A DNA stretch of 64,000 nt from Halorubrum cibi (GTDB lineage: Archaea > Halobacteriota > Halobacteria > Halobacteriales > Haloferacaceae): NCBI RefSeq assembly GCF_900182635.1, contig NZ_FXTD01000010.1, positions 62,001 to 126,000 on the forward strand. The letters are read 5' to 3'. The notes beneath the pieces are model-generated. The model was not told where the DNA came from and made no database searches. It saw nothing but the letters and a program-made list of their open reading frames with translations. Position numbers and translations under genes: made by a program. How positions within the stretch are numbered: the stretch's first letter is position 1; every line of letters starts with the position of its first letter. Below are positions 33,783-41,028 of this stretch, piece after piece.

Positions 33783-33809
33783 GGTAACCGAAATACAGGA
33801 TCGTCCCGA

Positions 33810-35174
33810 TCAGCGGAAGTCGATCCCCATCCAGTCTTGCGTGGTGTAGTCGCCCTCAGAGCCCTCGAATCGGACGTTCCCGGTCACAGTCACGCCAGTG
33901 GTCGTGTCCACGCCCGGAATGGCGAGGTACATCGCGCCACCCGAGGAACTGACCATCGACGGCGAGGCGGGAGACCCGTTCACTTGAACGTCTTTAACGA
34001 CGGTTTCGACGCCGTTCCCGCTCGCACTGTACGCAGTGAGTGCGACGTCGACGGTCGACGGGACGCCACCCTGCCACTCCGGATCGCCGGTGGCTGAACC
34101 GTTCGCCGTGCCGTCGGTGACATCAGTGTCAACTACGGTCCGACCGTTGATCTCGAGCGAGGCCGTGGCGGGTGAACTGCCGGTGTCGATCTGAGCGACG
34201 AACCCGACGTCCTGGTTCGCGGGGAATACGTCTCCGAGGTTGCTACCGAACACGTCCTGGTCTTCGACGCCTGGGCTGTCACCGTGGACCTGGATCTCGC
34301 CGCGTCCGGATCCACCGCGAGCGAGTGCCTGCATGTTCAGCGCCTTCTCGAAGGAGATCGACGAGAACCCGTCACCCGTCGCGTACGGGCTCGCCGGGTT
34401 CGCGTTGTGGCGTTCCTGTTCCGCGTAGAACTCGAAGTCGAACTCCACGGCGTCGGTCTGGATCTCGTTTCCGACCTCGGTGGGGAGCACCCAGTCGATA
34501 CAGAGGCACGGGCCCTGCTGGGTGCTTCCGTCCTCGCTGGGCGGGTACGCGCCGGAGTCAGTCCCGCCGTCGACGAAGAATCCGAACTCGAGATCGTCCG
34601 CGAGGTCCGCGAGCGTGTACCCCTCCGGGTTGTTCATCTCACGGATCACGGTGTAATCCTCCGTTTCCGTGTCGTATTCGCAGTACGAGACCGTGACCAG
34701 AATCGACTCGCTCAGTTCACCCTCCCCCTCGCCGTCGTTCGGCGAACCGATCGTCCCGGCTCCGGTAGCGTCATCTTCCGCCTCCGGCTCGGTTTGGCCG
34801 TTCTCGTAATCGATCGCTCCGCTTTCGCTACCGATCCAGAGCCACGCGGGGTTGTCGACGACCTTCGGACAGAACACCAATTGGCCGCTGTCGCCGGGTT
34901 TGACGTCGGAGAGTTCATATGAGTAGTCGGAGGGCATCCCGTTGATCGTGCCCGAATCGCCGCCGCTTCCCAGACGGTTACCCTGATCATACGAAGTCTC
35001 GTAGTCGACGATCAGGTCGAGTTCGCCCGCGGTGAGCGTGTTGTCGGTGAAGCTCTCCTCGTCGCTGAAGTACGCCGTCGTTCCGAGTCCCGCACCCGCG
35101 GAGGCCACGCCGATCATGCCGAGGCCGCCGAGCATCTGCCGCCGCGAGAGTCCGAAGTTGTTGTTATCGTCCAT
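33810..35174 (-). CDS. Tat-exported SipW-dependent protein with extra C-terminal beta domain
   Basis: 454 residues. Twin-Arg LSRRQMLGGLG (9-19), then GTTAYFSDEESFTDNTLTAG (31-50). The first domain shows SDVKPGDSGQLVFCPKVVDNPAWLWIG, then CIDWVLPTEVGNEIQTD and FYAEQERHNANPASPYATG, where the Cys of the family motif is replaced by Glu. A second domain of about 185 residues (from SSISFEKALNMQALARGG) is rich in beta-type repeats and has no recognised family. It is the first gene after the main promoter and probably the most expressed surface subunit. Confidence 0.8.
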   Translation of the reverse strand: MDDNNNFGLSRRQMLGGLGMIGVASAGAGLGTTAYFSDEESFTDNTLTAGELDLIVDYETSYDQGNRLGSGGDSGTINGMPSDYSYELSDVKPGDSGQLVFCPKVVDNPAWLWIGSESGAIDYENGQTEPEAEDDATGAGTIGSPNDGEGEGELSESILVTVSYCEYDTETEDYTVIREMNNPEGYTLADLADDLEFGFFVDGGTDSGAYPPSEDGSTQQGPCLCIDWVLPTEVGNEIQTDAVEFDFEFYAEQERHNANPASPYATGDGFSSISFEKALNMQALARGGSGRGEIQVHGDSPGVEDQDVFGSNLGDVFPANQDVGFVAQIDTGSSPATASLEINGRTVVDTDVTDGTANGSATGDPEWQGGVPSTVDVALTAYSASGNGVETVVKDVQVNGSPASPSMVSSSGGAMYLAIPGVDTTTGVTVTGNVRFEGSEGDYTTQDWMGIDFR

Positions 35175-35561
35175 TGGTTATCCCTGGCGTCTTCGGCCAG
35201 TACCCCTCCCTTAGCGGAAGGGGGGATAGTTACGACTCGACACGTCGGATCCTAACGCCGCCATCGGCCGACCGAACCCGACCATCGACCGATATAATCG
35301 CCCGTTCGGCCGAGATGCGCAGATTTTCGGGACTTTAGAAGATCGACCGAAGAGAACGGATGGCGGGCCATACCGGCTGCCTCGGACTGCCTACCGGACT
35401 CGTCGGTACACCCTACCGCTCTCTCTGACACTCCCTACCGGATCCCGTGGGATCGCCTACCGTGGATCGGGGCGGATCGGCCGTTTTCGATAGGTAACAC
35501 GTGACAGACAGTATGGCGCGCATACATATCCTCCCAGTTGTCGTTTACGTTCTCGAACGAG
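35175..35561. promoter_or_regulatory. Divergent promoter region between the SipW locus and its neighbour regulator
   Basis: About 390 bp without a gene. For the leftward locus there is a TATA box ATTATAT (minus strand, 35298-35292) and a leader of about 90 nt with two hairpins (35203-35225, and CTGGC/GCCAG at 35184-35200). For the rightward gene a CATACATATC box lies at 35520-35529. Between the two promoters is the phased array at 35371-35462. Confidence 0.6.
35371..35462. repeat. Five TACCG motifs spaced 21-22 bp apart
   Basis: TACCG begins at 35371, 35392, 35414, 35436 and 35458. Spacings are 21, 22, 22 and 22 bp, two helical turns, and four of the five are CCTACCG. The rest of each unit is only weakly alike (GGAC and CCC near the end). 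It lies about 75 bp upstream of the leftward TATA box. A regulator binding one face of the helix is the simplest reading. Confidence 0.65.
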
Positions 35562-36101
35562 GTGTTTCCCATTTCCCTACAGATCCGATCCGACTCGCTC
35601 CCGGAGACCGTCATCCACGACGTGCTCTCGAACAGCCGCCGGAAGAACGCCCTCCGCGAGCTGCGGACGCGTGGCGGGGCGGTCTCGGTCAGGGAGCTCT
35701 CCGAGGCGATCGCCGCCGACGAGACGGGCGAGTGGCCCGCCCCGCGCTGCGTGCGCGAGAGCGTGTACGCCTCCCTCCACCAGACGCACCTGCCGCGGCT
35801 CCACGACCTCGGCGTCGTCGAGTACGACCGCACGCGCAAGGAGGTCCGCGCGTGCCGGGGCGCACGCGACGTGGAGCGGTACATGACCGTCGTGGCCGGC
35901 TACGGGTTCACCTGGACGGAGCTGTACCAGATGCTCGGCGTCGTGACGCTCTGTGTCGTCCTCGCGGCCCAACTCGGCACTCCGGTGATCGGCGCGATCG
36001 ACCCGCTGCTCTGGACGAGCGGCGCGCTCGCGGCGTTCGCGGTCGTGACCGTCGCCCAGCTCTGGGCGGCCTACCGGCTCTCGATGCCGCTCCCGCGGTG
36101 A
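35562..36101 (+). CDS. Winged-helix regulator with two membrane helices (DUF7344-like)
   Basis: 179 residues from GTG at 35562, chosen because the TATA-like box at 35520-35529 would place a transcript start close to it; an earlier TTG at 35538 is possible. The first 110 residues read as a winged-helix domain (IHDVLSNSRRKNALRELRTRG, VSVRELSEAIA, SVYASLHQTHLPRLHDLGVVEYD). Two membrane segments follow (about 125-147 and 153-176). It points away from the SipW locus and shares its control region, so it is a candidate regulator of it. Confidence 0.72.
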   Translation: MFPISLQIRSDSLPETVIHDVLSNSRRKNALRELRTRGGAVSVRELSEAIAADETGEWPAPRCVRESVYASLHQTHLPRLHDLGVVEYDRTRKEVRACRGARDVERYMTVVAGYGFTWTELYQMLGVVTLCVVLAAQLGTPVIGAIDPLLWTSGALAAFAVVTVAQLWAAYRLSMPLPR

Positions 36102-36266
36102 CGTTCGGATCTGATCCCTTCCGACTCCGTCGTGCTCCGAGTGGTGGCTCAATTGGGCGCGCGTTCGGCTGAAACGGTTGTTATATTTCGAGTGCTAGTG
36201 GTACGGGTGTTTCGTGAGTGATCGGATCGATGAGAACGGGATCGTTGCTGGGGCGGTGAGTTCTTT

Positions 36267-36439
36267 CAAAGCCCCAGCCGGCTCCGGTCGAGGGCCTCGC
36301 TGCGGTCCTCGTCGCTCACTATGTTCGCTCCTGCGGTCCTTACGTCGGCCGTCTTCCCGGAGCCGACTGCCCCTTTGAGTCCCACCCCACCCCGCAACCG
36401 CCCCGCAACCGCCCCGCACCTCACGCCTCCCCAGCCTCG
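36267..36439. repeat. Dispersed intergenic repeat, copy B
   Basis: Blocks shared with copy A (21692-21900) appear in the same order and strand: AAAGCCCCAGCCG at 36268, GCGGTCCTCG at 36302, GGTCCTTACGTC at 36345, the 23-bp block at 36365-36387 and the identical 28-bp block at 36412-36439. Here no palindromes are inserted before the 23-bp block; an 11-bp tandem (CCCCGCAACCG twice) separates the last two. No gene is evident between 36102 and 36795. Confidence 0.75.
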
Positions 36440-36482
36440 CTACTCGCGGTTTCACCGCTCGCAGCGTCCCTCGCGGGCTCTC

Positions 36483-36655
36483 GCCGGCGGCGTTGCCGCC
36501 GGCTGTCAGAGGGACCTCCGGTCCCTCGCTACTCGTGCCCTGTCGGGCACTCGGAGGCGCAGGGCGAGAGCGAAGCTCTCGCTTGAAGCCGGCGGCAGAG
36601 CCGCCGGCGACAGCGAGGCGCTACGCGCCTCTAGCAGCCGGCGCAAAGCGCCGGC
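36483..36655. repeat. Array of seven perfect short hairpins
   Basis: Seven perfect inverted repeats follow each other in 173 bp (stem length; loop): 36483-36503 (9 bp; GTT), 36509-36527 (8; TCC), 36535-36550 (6; TGTC), 36564-36582 (8; GAA), 36588-36608 (9; AGA), 36615-36631 (7; TAC) and 36637-36655 (8; AAA). The sixth plus its flanks (36611-36643) repeats 33 bp of copy A (21794-21826) with a single difference. The stems differ in sequence from each other, so it is not a simple tandem repeat. Confidence 0.8.
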
Positions 36656-36795
36656 GACGCCACCGCGATCGCTCGTTGCTTAGGCTATACTGAGCGATCG
36701 CGATCCGTCATCGGTTCACCGGTGAGCGAACGCACCCATCAGCCGGAAATATCAGAGATGTCCCGTCAGCCGAGATCGATCCGCTCGGCTCCCGG

Positions 36796-37461
36796 TCACG
36801 CGTCAGTGGGATCGTCCGGCTCCGCGTCGGTTTCGGCGACGGCCCGGATCGGTGCGCCGTCGGCGTCGATGGCCAGCGGATACGCGTGGAGGGTGACTCG
36901 TCGGGGGAGTCGTTCGAGACCGGTCAGGTTCTCGATGATCAACCGCTCCGCGCCGAGCAGGGCGTGGTGGGCCGGCACGCCCGGGGGCTCGTCCGAATCC
37001 GCGCGCTCGGTCGGCGTCGGATCGGGATTGAGCGTGTCGGTGGCTACGTGATGACCACCCTCCACACAGCGTCGAGCCGTCTCGGAGTCCAGGTACGGGT
37101 GATCGAGGTACCTCTCGGTCCCCCAATGGTCGTCCCAACCGGTTCGAAACGCCAGCAGCTCCGCGTCGGTCTCGGGGACCACGTCCGGAGGGATCGCCTC
37201 GCGTGCCCCGACGTCACCGCAGTCGACGATCCGGGCGTCGAACCGGAACCGATCGATGCCGTAAGAGCCGAGCGTCCGCCCGTCGGGTTCGGTGTGGCGC
37301 GGGGCATCGACGTGCGTCCCGGCGTGACTCCCCAGTTCGAGAGCGGTCACCTCGTAGCCGTCCGCTTCGTGGGTCGCGTGAGAGGAAAGCGACACGTCCG
37401 GATCACCGGGATACGTCAGCGTTCCCGTCTCGATCCGATGCGTACAGTCGTACAACGGCAT
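36796..37461 (-). CDS. Cyclase-family protein (kynurenine formamidase-like)
   Basis: 221 residues. The metal-binding motif HAGTHVDAPRH near 46-56 is the hallmark of the cyclase/formamidase family, and it opens with MPLYDCTHRIETGTLTYPGDP, also typical. The members hydrolyse N-formylkynurenine or isatin-like compounds with a divalent metal; the haloarchaeal substrate is unknown. It is divergent from the iron-uptake island, with the iron boxes in between but closer to the other gene. Confidence 0.85.
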   Translation of the reverse strand: MPLYDCTHRIETGTLTYPGDPDVSLSSHATHEADGYEVTALELGSHAGTHVDAPRHTEPDGRTLGSYGIDRFRFDARIVDCGDVGAREAIPPDVVPETDAELLAFRTGWDDHWGTERYLDHPYLDSETARRCVEGGHHVATDTLNPDPTPTERADSDEPPGVPAHHALLGAERLIIENLTGLERLPRRVTLHAYPLAIDADGAPIRAVAETDAEPDDPTDA

Positions 37462-37548
37462 GGTTCACCTCCCGCAACGTGCCGGATAACCCTGTCCCCG
37501 ATTCCGAAACCGTCCGCGAACGAAGCGGGTGGTTCGCCGACGATCTTT

Positions 37549-37599
37549 TTAGGCCCGCCTAAGATTCGAAAGAGGTTTAATCCTTTAGGGAGGCCTAAA
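37549..37599 (+). promoter_or_regulatory. Iron-regulator box pair 1 with TATA between
   Basis: TTTAGG-CCCG-CCTAA at 37548-37562 and TTTAGG-GAGG-CCTAAA at 37584-37599, centres 36 bp apart, with a TATA-like GGTTTAAT box between (37574-37581). The second box ends 5 bp before the ATG at 37604. The palindrome resembles DtxR/IdeR-type iron boxes, so DtxR-family repression under iron-rich conditions is expected. Confidence 0.75.
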
Positions 37600-37603
37600 C
37601 CAC

Positions 37604-37783
37604 ATGACGAGACACACCGATGGGGTCGGAACGCCTCGCCACGACGCGGTCGAGTACGGCGGTGCGGTCATCGGTTCGGCCCTCCTCGCGGGCTGTATCG
37701 GCGACGAGTCCGACGGGACGGTCGGCGAGGAGTCGTTCGACCGCGAGGAACTCGCAGGCGTCGTGAACGGGGGCGAGGAGTGA
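37604..37783 (+). pseudogene. Collapsed iron-binding lipoprotein gene, 59 codons
   Basis: ATG at 37604 to TGA at 37783, open throughout. The N-terminal part (EYGGAVIGSALLAGCIGDES) matches the lipobox regions of the two binding proteins at 41029 and 42274 (GGLLAGCTGG). The last residues (FDREELAGVVNGGEE) match their C termini (FDRQRIADVINGEF and FDRERVAEIINGDA). About 360 residues of the binding domain are missing, so this looks like an in-frame internal deletion. The twin-Arg is lost (PRHDAVEYGG). It keeps an intact iron-box promoter and overlaps the next gene by GTGA, so it may persist as a leader peptide for translation coupling. Confidence 0.65.
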
Positions 37784-38814
37784 CCGTCTCGTTCGACCGC
37801 GACGTCGTCGTGATCGGCGGGGGTCCGGCGGGTTCCTCGGCCGGCGTCTTCCTCGCCCGCGGCGGACTCGACGTGGCGGTCTTCGACCGCGGCCGGTCCT
37901 CGCTCGCCCGGTGTGCCCACCTGGAGAACTACCTCGGATTCCCCGCCGGGATCGACGTCGGGACGTTCGCCGATCTCGCACACGACCACCTGCGGCGAGC
38001 GGGCTGTACGGTCGTCGACGACCTGATCGAGTCGGTCGAGCGTCGGGATGCGACCGGCGGCTCCACCGCTGACGACGAGATCGCATCGGATGACGCCGAC
38101 GGGTGCATGGGCTTCCGAATCGTCCCACAGGAGGGCGCTCCCGTCACGGCCCGACGCGTCGTCGCGGCCACGCGATACGGCGGCGAGTACCTCCGCGGAC
38201 TCGACGACGGTGCGGCGATGTTCGAGACTCGCGAACACCACGGAGAGACGACCGAACACTTCGACCGCGAGTACGCCGACCGCGACGGCACGACCCCGAT
38301 CGACGGGCTCTACGTCGCCACTCCGTCCGAGGCCGACCGACAGGCGATCACGGCCGCCGCTCGCGGGGCCCGCGTCGGCAAGCGCGTCGTCGCCGACGCC
38401 CGGATCGACGAGGGATGGTGGCGCGCGGCCGCCGAGGGGGTCGACTGGCTCCGCCGCGAGGCCGAACTCGGCGAGGAGTGGGCAGACCGCGACCGCTGGG
38501 TCGAGTGGTTCGACGCGCACCACGCCGATGCCCCGGTCGACTCCGACTCGGAGCGGTACGCGCGGGTCCGGGAGGCGGCGATCGACGACGCGCTGTCGGC
38601 GTACGTCGACGCGGAGGAAATCGAGTCGCGGGCGGCGGCCGGCCGGCGGGCCGTGGCCGAGCGTCTGGACCCGGACTCCGTCGTCGACGCCCACGACCCC
38701 GACGCGCTGCTCGACGCGATGGACGACGAGGCGATCGCCGCGTACGCGACCGAGGAGGTCGGCGGCATCACGCGGGAGAACGCCCCCGAAACCGTCGATG
38801 GAGGGTGCCGATGA
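37780..38814 (+). CDS. Thioredoxin reductase-like flavoprotein of the iron-uptake island
   Basis: 344 residues from GTG at 37780, overlapping the previous stop. The FAD motif VVVIGGGPAGSSAGVFLARGG is at the start; RCAHLENYLGFPAGIDV follows, and PIDGLYVATPSEAD closes the flavin domain. The active-site CxxC of thioredoxin reductase is absent. An extra helical acidic domain of about 130 residues follows (from WWRAAAEGVDWLRREAEL). It is in the same operon as the permease and ATPase, so reduction or release of iron from a ferric chelate is a reasonable inference. Confidence 0.75.
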   Translation: MTVSFDRDVVVIGGGPAGSSAGVFLARGGLDVAVFDRGRSSLARCAHLENYLGFPAGIDVGTFADLAHDHLRRAGCTVVDDLIESVERRDATGGSTADDEIASDDADGCMGFRIVPQEGAPVTARRVVAATRYGGEYLRGLDDGAAMFETREHHGETTEHFDREYADRDGTTPIDGLYVATPSEADRQAITAAARGARVGKRVVADARIDEGWWRAAAEGVDWLRREAELGEEWADRDRWVEWFDAHHADAPVDSDSERYARVREAAIDDALSAYVDAEEIESRAAAGRRAVAERLDPDSVVDAHDPDALLDAMDDEAIAAYATEEVGGITRENAPETVDGGCR

Positions 38815-40010
38815 GCGGCGAAGGATCGACGGTCGGTGGCGGCGGATCGTCGATCGACGGCGAGACCGCGCGGAGACGGTCGACGGACCGGAGCCCGATC
38901 GGGTGGCTTCTCGATGCGAAACTCGTCGTCGTCGCGCTCTCCAGTCTCGCGGTGATCGTCGCCGCCGGGCTCGTCCAAGTGAGCTTCGGAGCGTACTCGA
39001 TGACGGTCGGACAGGCCTGGCGCGCGGTCCTCGACCCCGCCGTCCTGCTCGATCCGCGGTGGCTGCTCAACTTCGTCGTCGGCGAGGGGCTGATGCGGGC
39101 GGTCACCGGATTCCAGGGAGAGCTTCCTCAACTGACTCACGAGACGCTCATCGTCTGGAACATCCGGCTGCCGCGGGTGCTCGTCGGCGTCCTCGTCGGG
39201 GCGAACCTCGCGGTCTCCGGGGCGATCTTCCAGGCGGTGACGCGGAACGAGCTCGCGAGCCCGTTCATTCTCGGCGTCTCCTCGGGCGCGGGGTTGACCA
39301 TCCTGTTGACGCTCGTCGTCTTCGGGAGCCTCTCCGCGTTCCTCCCGCTGATCGCGGCACTCGGCGGGTCGATCGCCTTCCTGATCGTGTACGCGATCGC
39401 CTGGAAGAACGGGACGAGCCCCGTGCGGCTCGTGCTCGCGGGCGTGATCGTCGGTACCGTCTTCAGCTCGCTCCAGACGGCGCTGTTCTTCTTCGCCGAC
39501 GACATCGGCGTCGTTCAGTCGGCGATCGCCTGGACCACGGGGTCGCTCACCGGGACCGACTGGGAACAGGTCCGGCTTGCGCTCCCGTGGTCGTTCGTCG
39601 CGGTGACGCTCTCGATCGCGGGGGCTCGACAACTGAACCTCCTGCTGCTCGGCGAGGGGACCGCGAAGGCGCTCGGGATGTCGATCGAGCGGGTGCGGTT
39701 CGCGCTGTCGGGCGTCGCGGTCCTCGCGGCGGCCGCCAGCATCGCGGTGGCGGGGATCGTCGGCTTCGTCGGCCTCATCGTCCCCCACATGGTCCGGAAC
39801 CTCGTCGGAACCGACTACAAGCGACTGATCGTCGGCTGTCTGTTCGTCGGCCCGGCGCTGATGGTCGCCGCCGACGTCGGCGCGCGGCTCGGCATGAGCG
39901 TGATCGCCGGCACGGACGCGCAGATCCCGGTCGGTATCGTGACGGGGCTGGTCGGCGGGCCGTACTTCCTGTATCTGATGCGGAAACAGCAACACATGGG
40001 GGAGATCTGA
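38811..40010 (+). CDS. FecCD-family ABC transporter permease
   Basis: 399 residues from ATG at 38811, overlapping the previous stop (ATGA). About ten membrane segments are visible after a polar 30-residue lead. The FecCD/BtuC hallmarks are WNIRLPRVLVGVLVGANLAVSGAIFQAVTRNELASPFILGVSSGAG and the C-terminal GIVGFVGLIVPHMVRNLVGTDYK with a PHMVR coupling region. It should move ferric chelates or a corrinoid across the membrane together with the ATPase at 40011. Iron boxes upstream support iron. Confidence 0.92.
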   Translation: MSGEGSTVGGGGSSIDGETARRRSTDRSPIGWLLDAKLVVVALSSLAVIVAAGLVQVSFGAYSMTVGQAWRAVLDPAVLLDPRWLLNFVVGEGLMRAVTGFQGELPQLTHETLIVWNIRLPRVLVGVLVGANLAVSGAIFQAVTRNELASPFILGVSSGAGLTILLTLVVFGSLSAFLPLIAALGGSIAFLIVYAIAWKNGTSPVRLVLAGVIVGTVFSSLQTALFFFADDIGVVQSAIAWTTGSLTGTDWEQVRLALPWSFVAVTLSIAGARQLNLLLLGEGTAKALGMSIERVRFALSGVAVLAAAASIAVAGIVGFVGLIVPHMVRNLVGTDYKRLIVGCLFVGPALMVAADVGARLGMSVIAGTDAQIPVGIVTGLVGGPYFLYLMRKQQHMGEI

Positions 40011-40907
40011 GTGTCGACCGACGGACTCGAGAGGGCCTGGTCCGACGGGACGGACGGGGCGTCCGATTCGAACGGAACGAGCGGTTCGGCGGCCGCGAAC
40101 CCGACCGACGACCCTGCGAGCGACCTCGACGGCGAGGGGCTCGTGTTGGGCTACCCGACGGCCGAGGAGCCGGTGGTCGACGGCGAGTCGATCGCCGTCG
40201 AGGCCGGCGCGGTCACCGCGCTCGTCGGCCCGAACGGGTCGGGCAAGAGCACCCTCCTGAAGGGACTCGCGAACCAACTCACGCCCGAGGACGGGTCGGT
40301 GTTGCTCGACGGTCGCGACGTTCACTCGATGGACACGAAGGCGCTCGCGCGGAAGCTGGGCCTGCTCTCACAGGAGAGTACCTCGCCGAACGGCATCGCG
40401 GTCGAGGACCTGGTGTATCACGGGCGGTATCCGCACCGTGGCTTCTTCGAGCGGACGACCGAGGCGGACGCGAGGGCGGTCGACCGCGCGATCGAGCTGG
40501 CCGGCTGTGACCACCTGCGCGACCGGGAGGTGGGCAGCCTCAGCGGCGGCCAGAAGCAGCTGGCGTGGATCGCGATGGTCCTCGCACAGGACACCGACGT
40601 CCTCTTACTTGACGAGCCCACGACGTTCCTCGACCTCCACCACCAGATGGAAGTGATGGAGATCATCGAGACCCTCCGCGACGAGAGCGAGGTCACCGTG
40701 GTCGTCGTGCTCCACGACATCGAACAGGCCGCGCGGCTCGCCGATCGCGTGGTCGCGCTCAAGGACGGCGAGATCCGCGCTCGCGGCCCGCCCGAGGAGG
40801 TCGTCACCGAGGACCTGCTCGCTGACGTGTTCCGCGTCGACGCCGAGGTCGTCGCCACGGAACGCGGCCCGCGGGTGACGCCGATCCGCGCGCGACACGA
40901 GGAGTGA
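40011..40907 (+). CDS. ABC transporter ATP-binding protein, FepC-type
   Basis: 298 residues, starting GTG directly after the permease stop. After a disordered Ser/Asp/Gly-rich lead of about 45 residues come Walker A GPNGSGKST, Q-loop LSQE, signature SLSGGQKQ, Walker B VLLLDEPT and the H-loop VVLHDIEQ. It powers the FecCD permease. The ending VVATERGPRVTPIRARHEE is usual for the family. Confidence 0.93.
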   Translation: MSTDGLERAWSDGTDGASDSNGTSGSAAANPTDDPASDLDGEGLVLGYPTAEEPVVDGESIAVEAGAVTALVGPNGSGKSTLLKGLANQLTPEDGSVLLDGRDVHSMDTKALARKLGLLSQESTSPNGIAVEDLVYHGRYPHRGFFERTTEADARAVDRAIELAGCDHLRDREVGSLSGGQKQLAWIAMVLAQDTDVLLLDEPTTFLDLHHQMEVMEIIETLRDESEVTVVVVLHDIEQAARLADRVVALKDGEIRARGPPEEVVTEDLLADVFRVDAEVVATERGPRVTPIRARHEE

Positions 40908-40973
40908 TCCCGCATCCGGCCCGACACGGGATGACTCCGATCGGCACCCGGACGCGGCGATCGGGCGGATCTT

Positions 40974-41025
40974 TTTAGGCTGACCTAAAGATCGGAACGG
41001 TTTTATTATTTTAGGCCAGCCTAAA
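40974..41025 (+). promoter_or_regulatory. Iron-regulator box pair 2 with TATA between
   Basis: TTTAGG-CTGA-CCTAAA at 40974-40989 and TTTAGG-CCAG-CCTAAA at 41010-41025, centres again 36 bp apart. A TATA-like GGTTTTATTATTT box lies at 40999-41011. The second box ends 4 bp before the ATG at 41029. The geometry is identical to pair 1, so both operons should answer to the same iron regulator. Confidence 0.78.
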
Positions 41026-41028
41026 CAT

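Noticed and set aside
35371-35462. Possible CRISPR array because of regular spacing
   Set aside because: The repeated unit is only 5-7 bp with 15-17-bp gaps. CRISPR repeats are 23 bp or longer with spacers above 26 bp, and no cas gene is near.
36483-36655. Hairpin array as simple transcription terminators
   Set aside because: No run of T follows the stems, archaeal terminators are T-rich without a need for hairpins, and the array lies about 380 bp after the nearest gene end.
36886-37779. A much longer N terminus for the flavoprotein at 37780
   Set aside because: The upstream frame overlaps the cyclase gene in antisense and crosses the iron boxes and TATA box. The GTG at 37780 starts exactly before the FAD motif.
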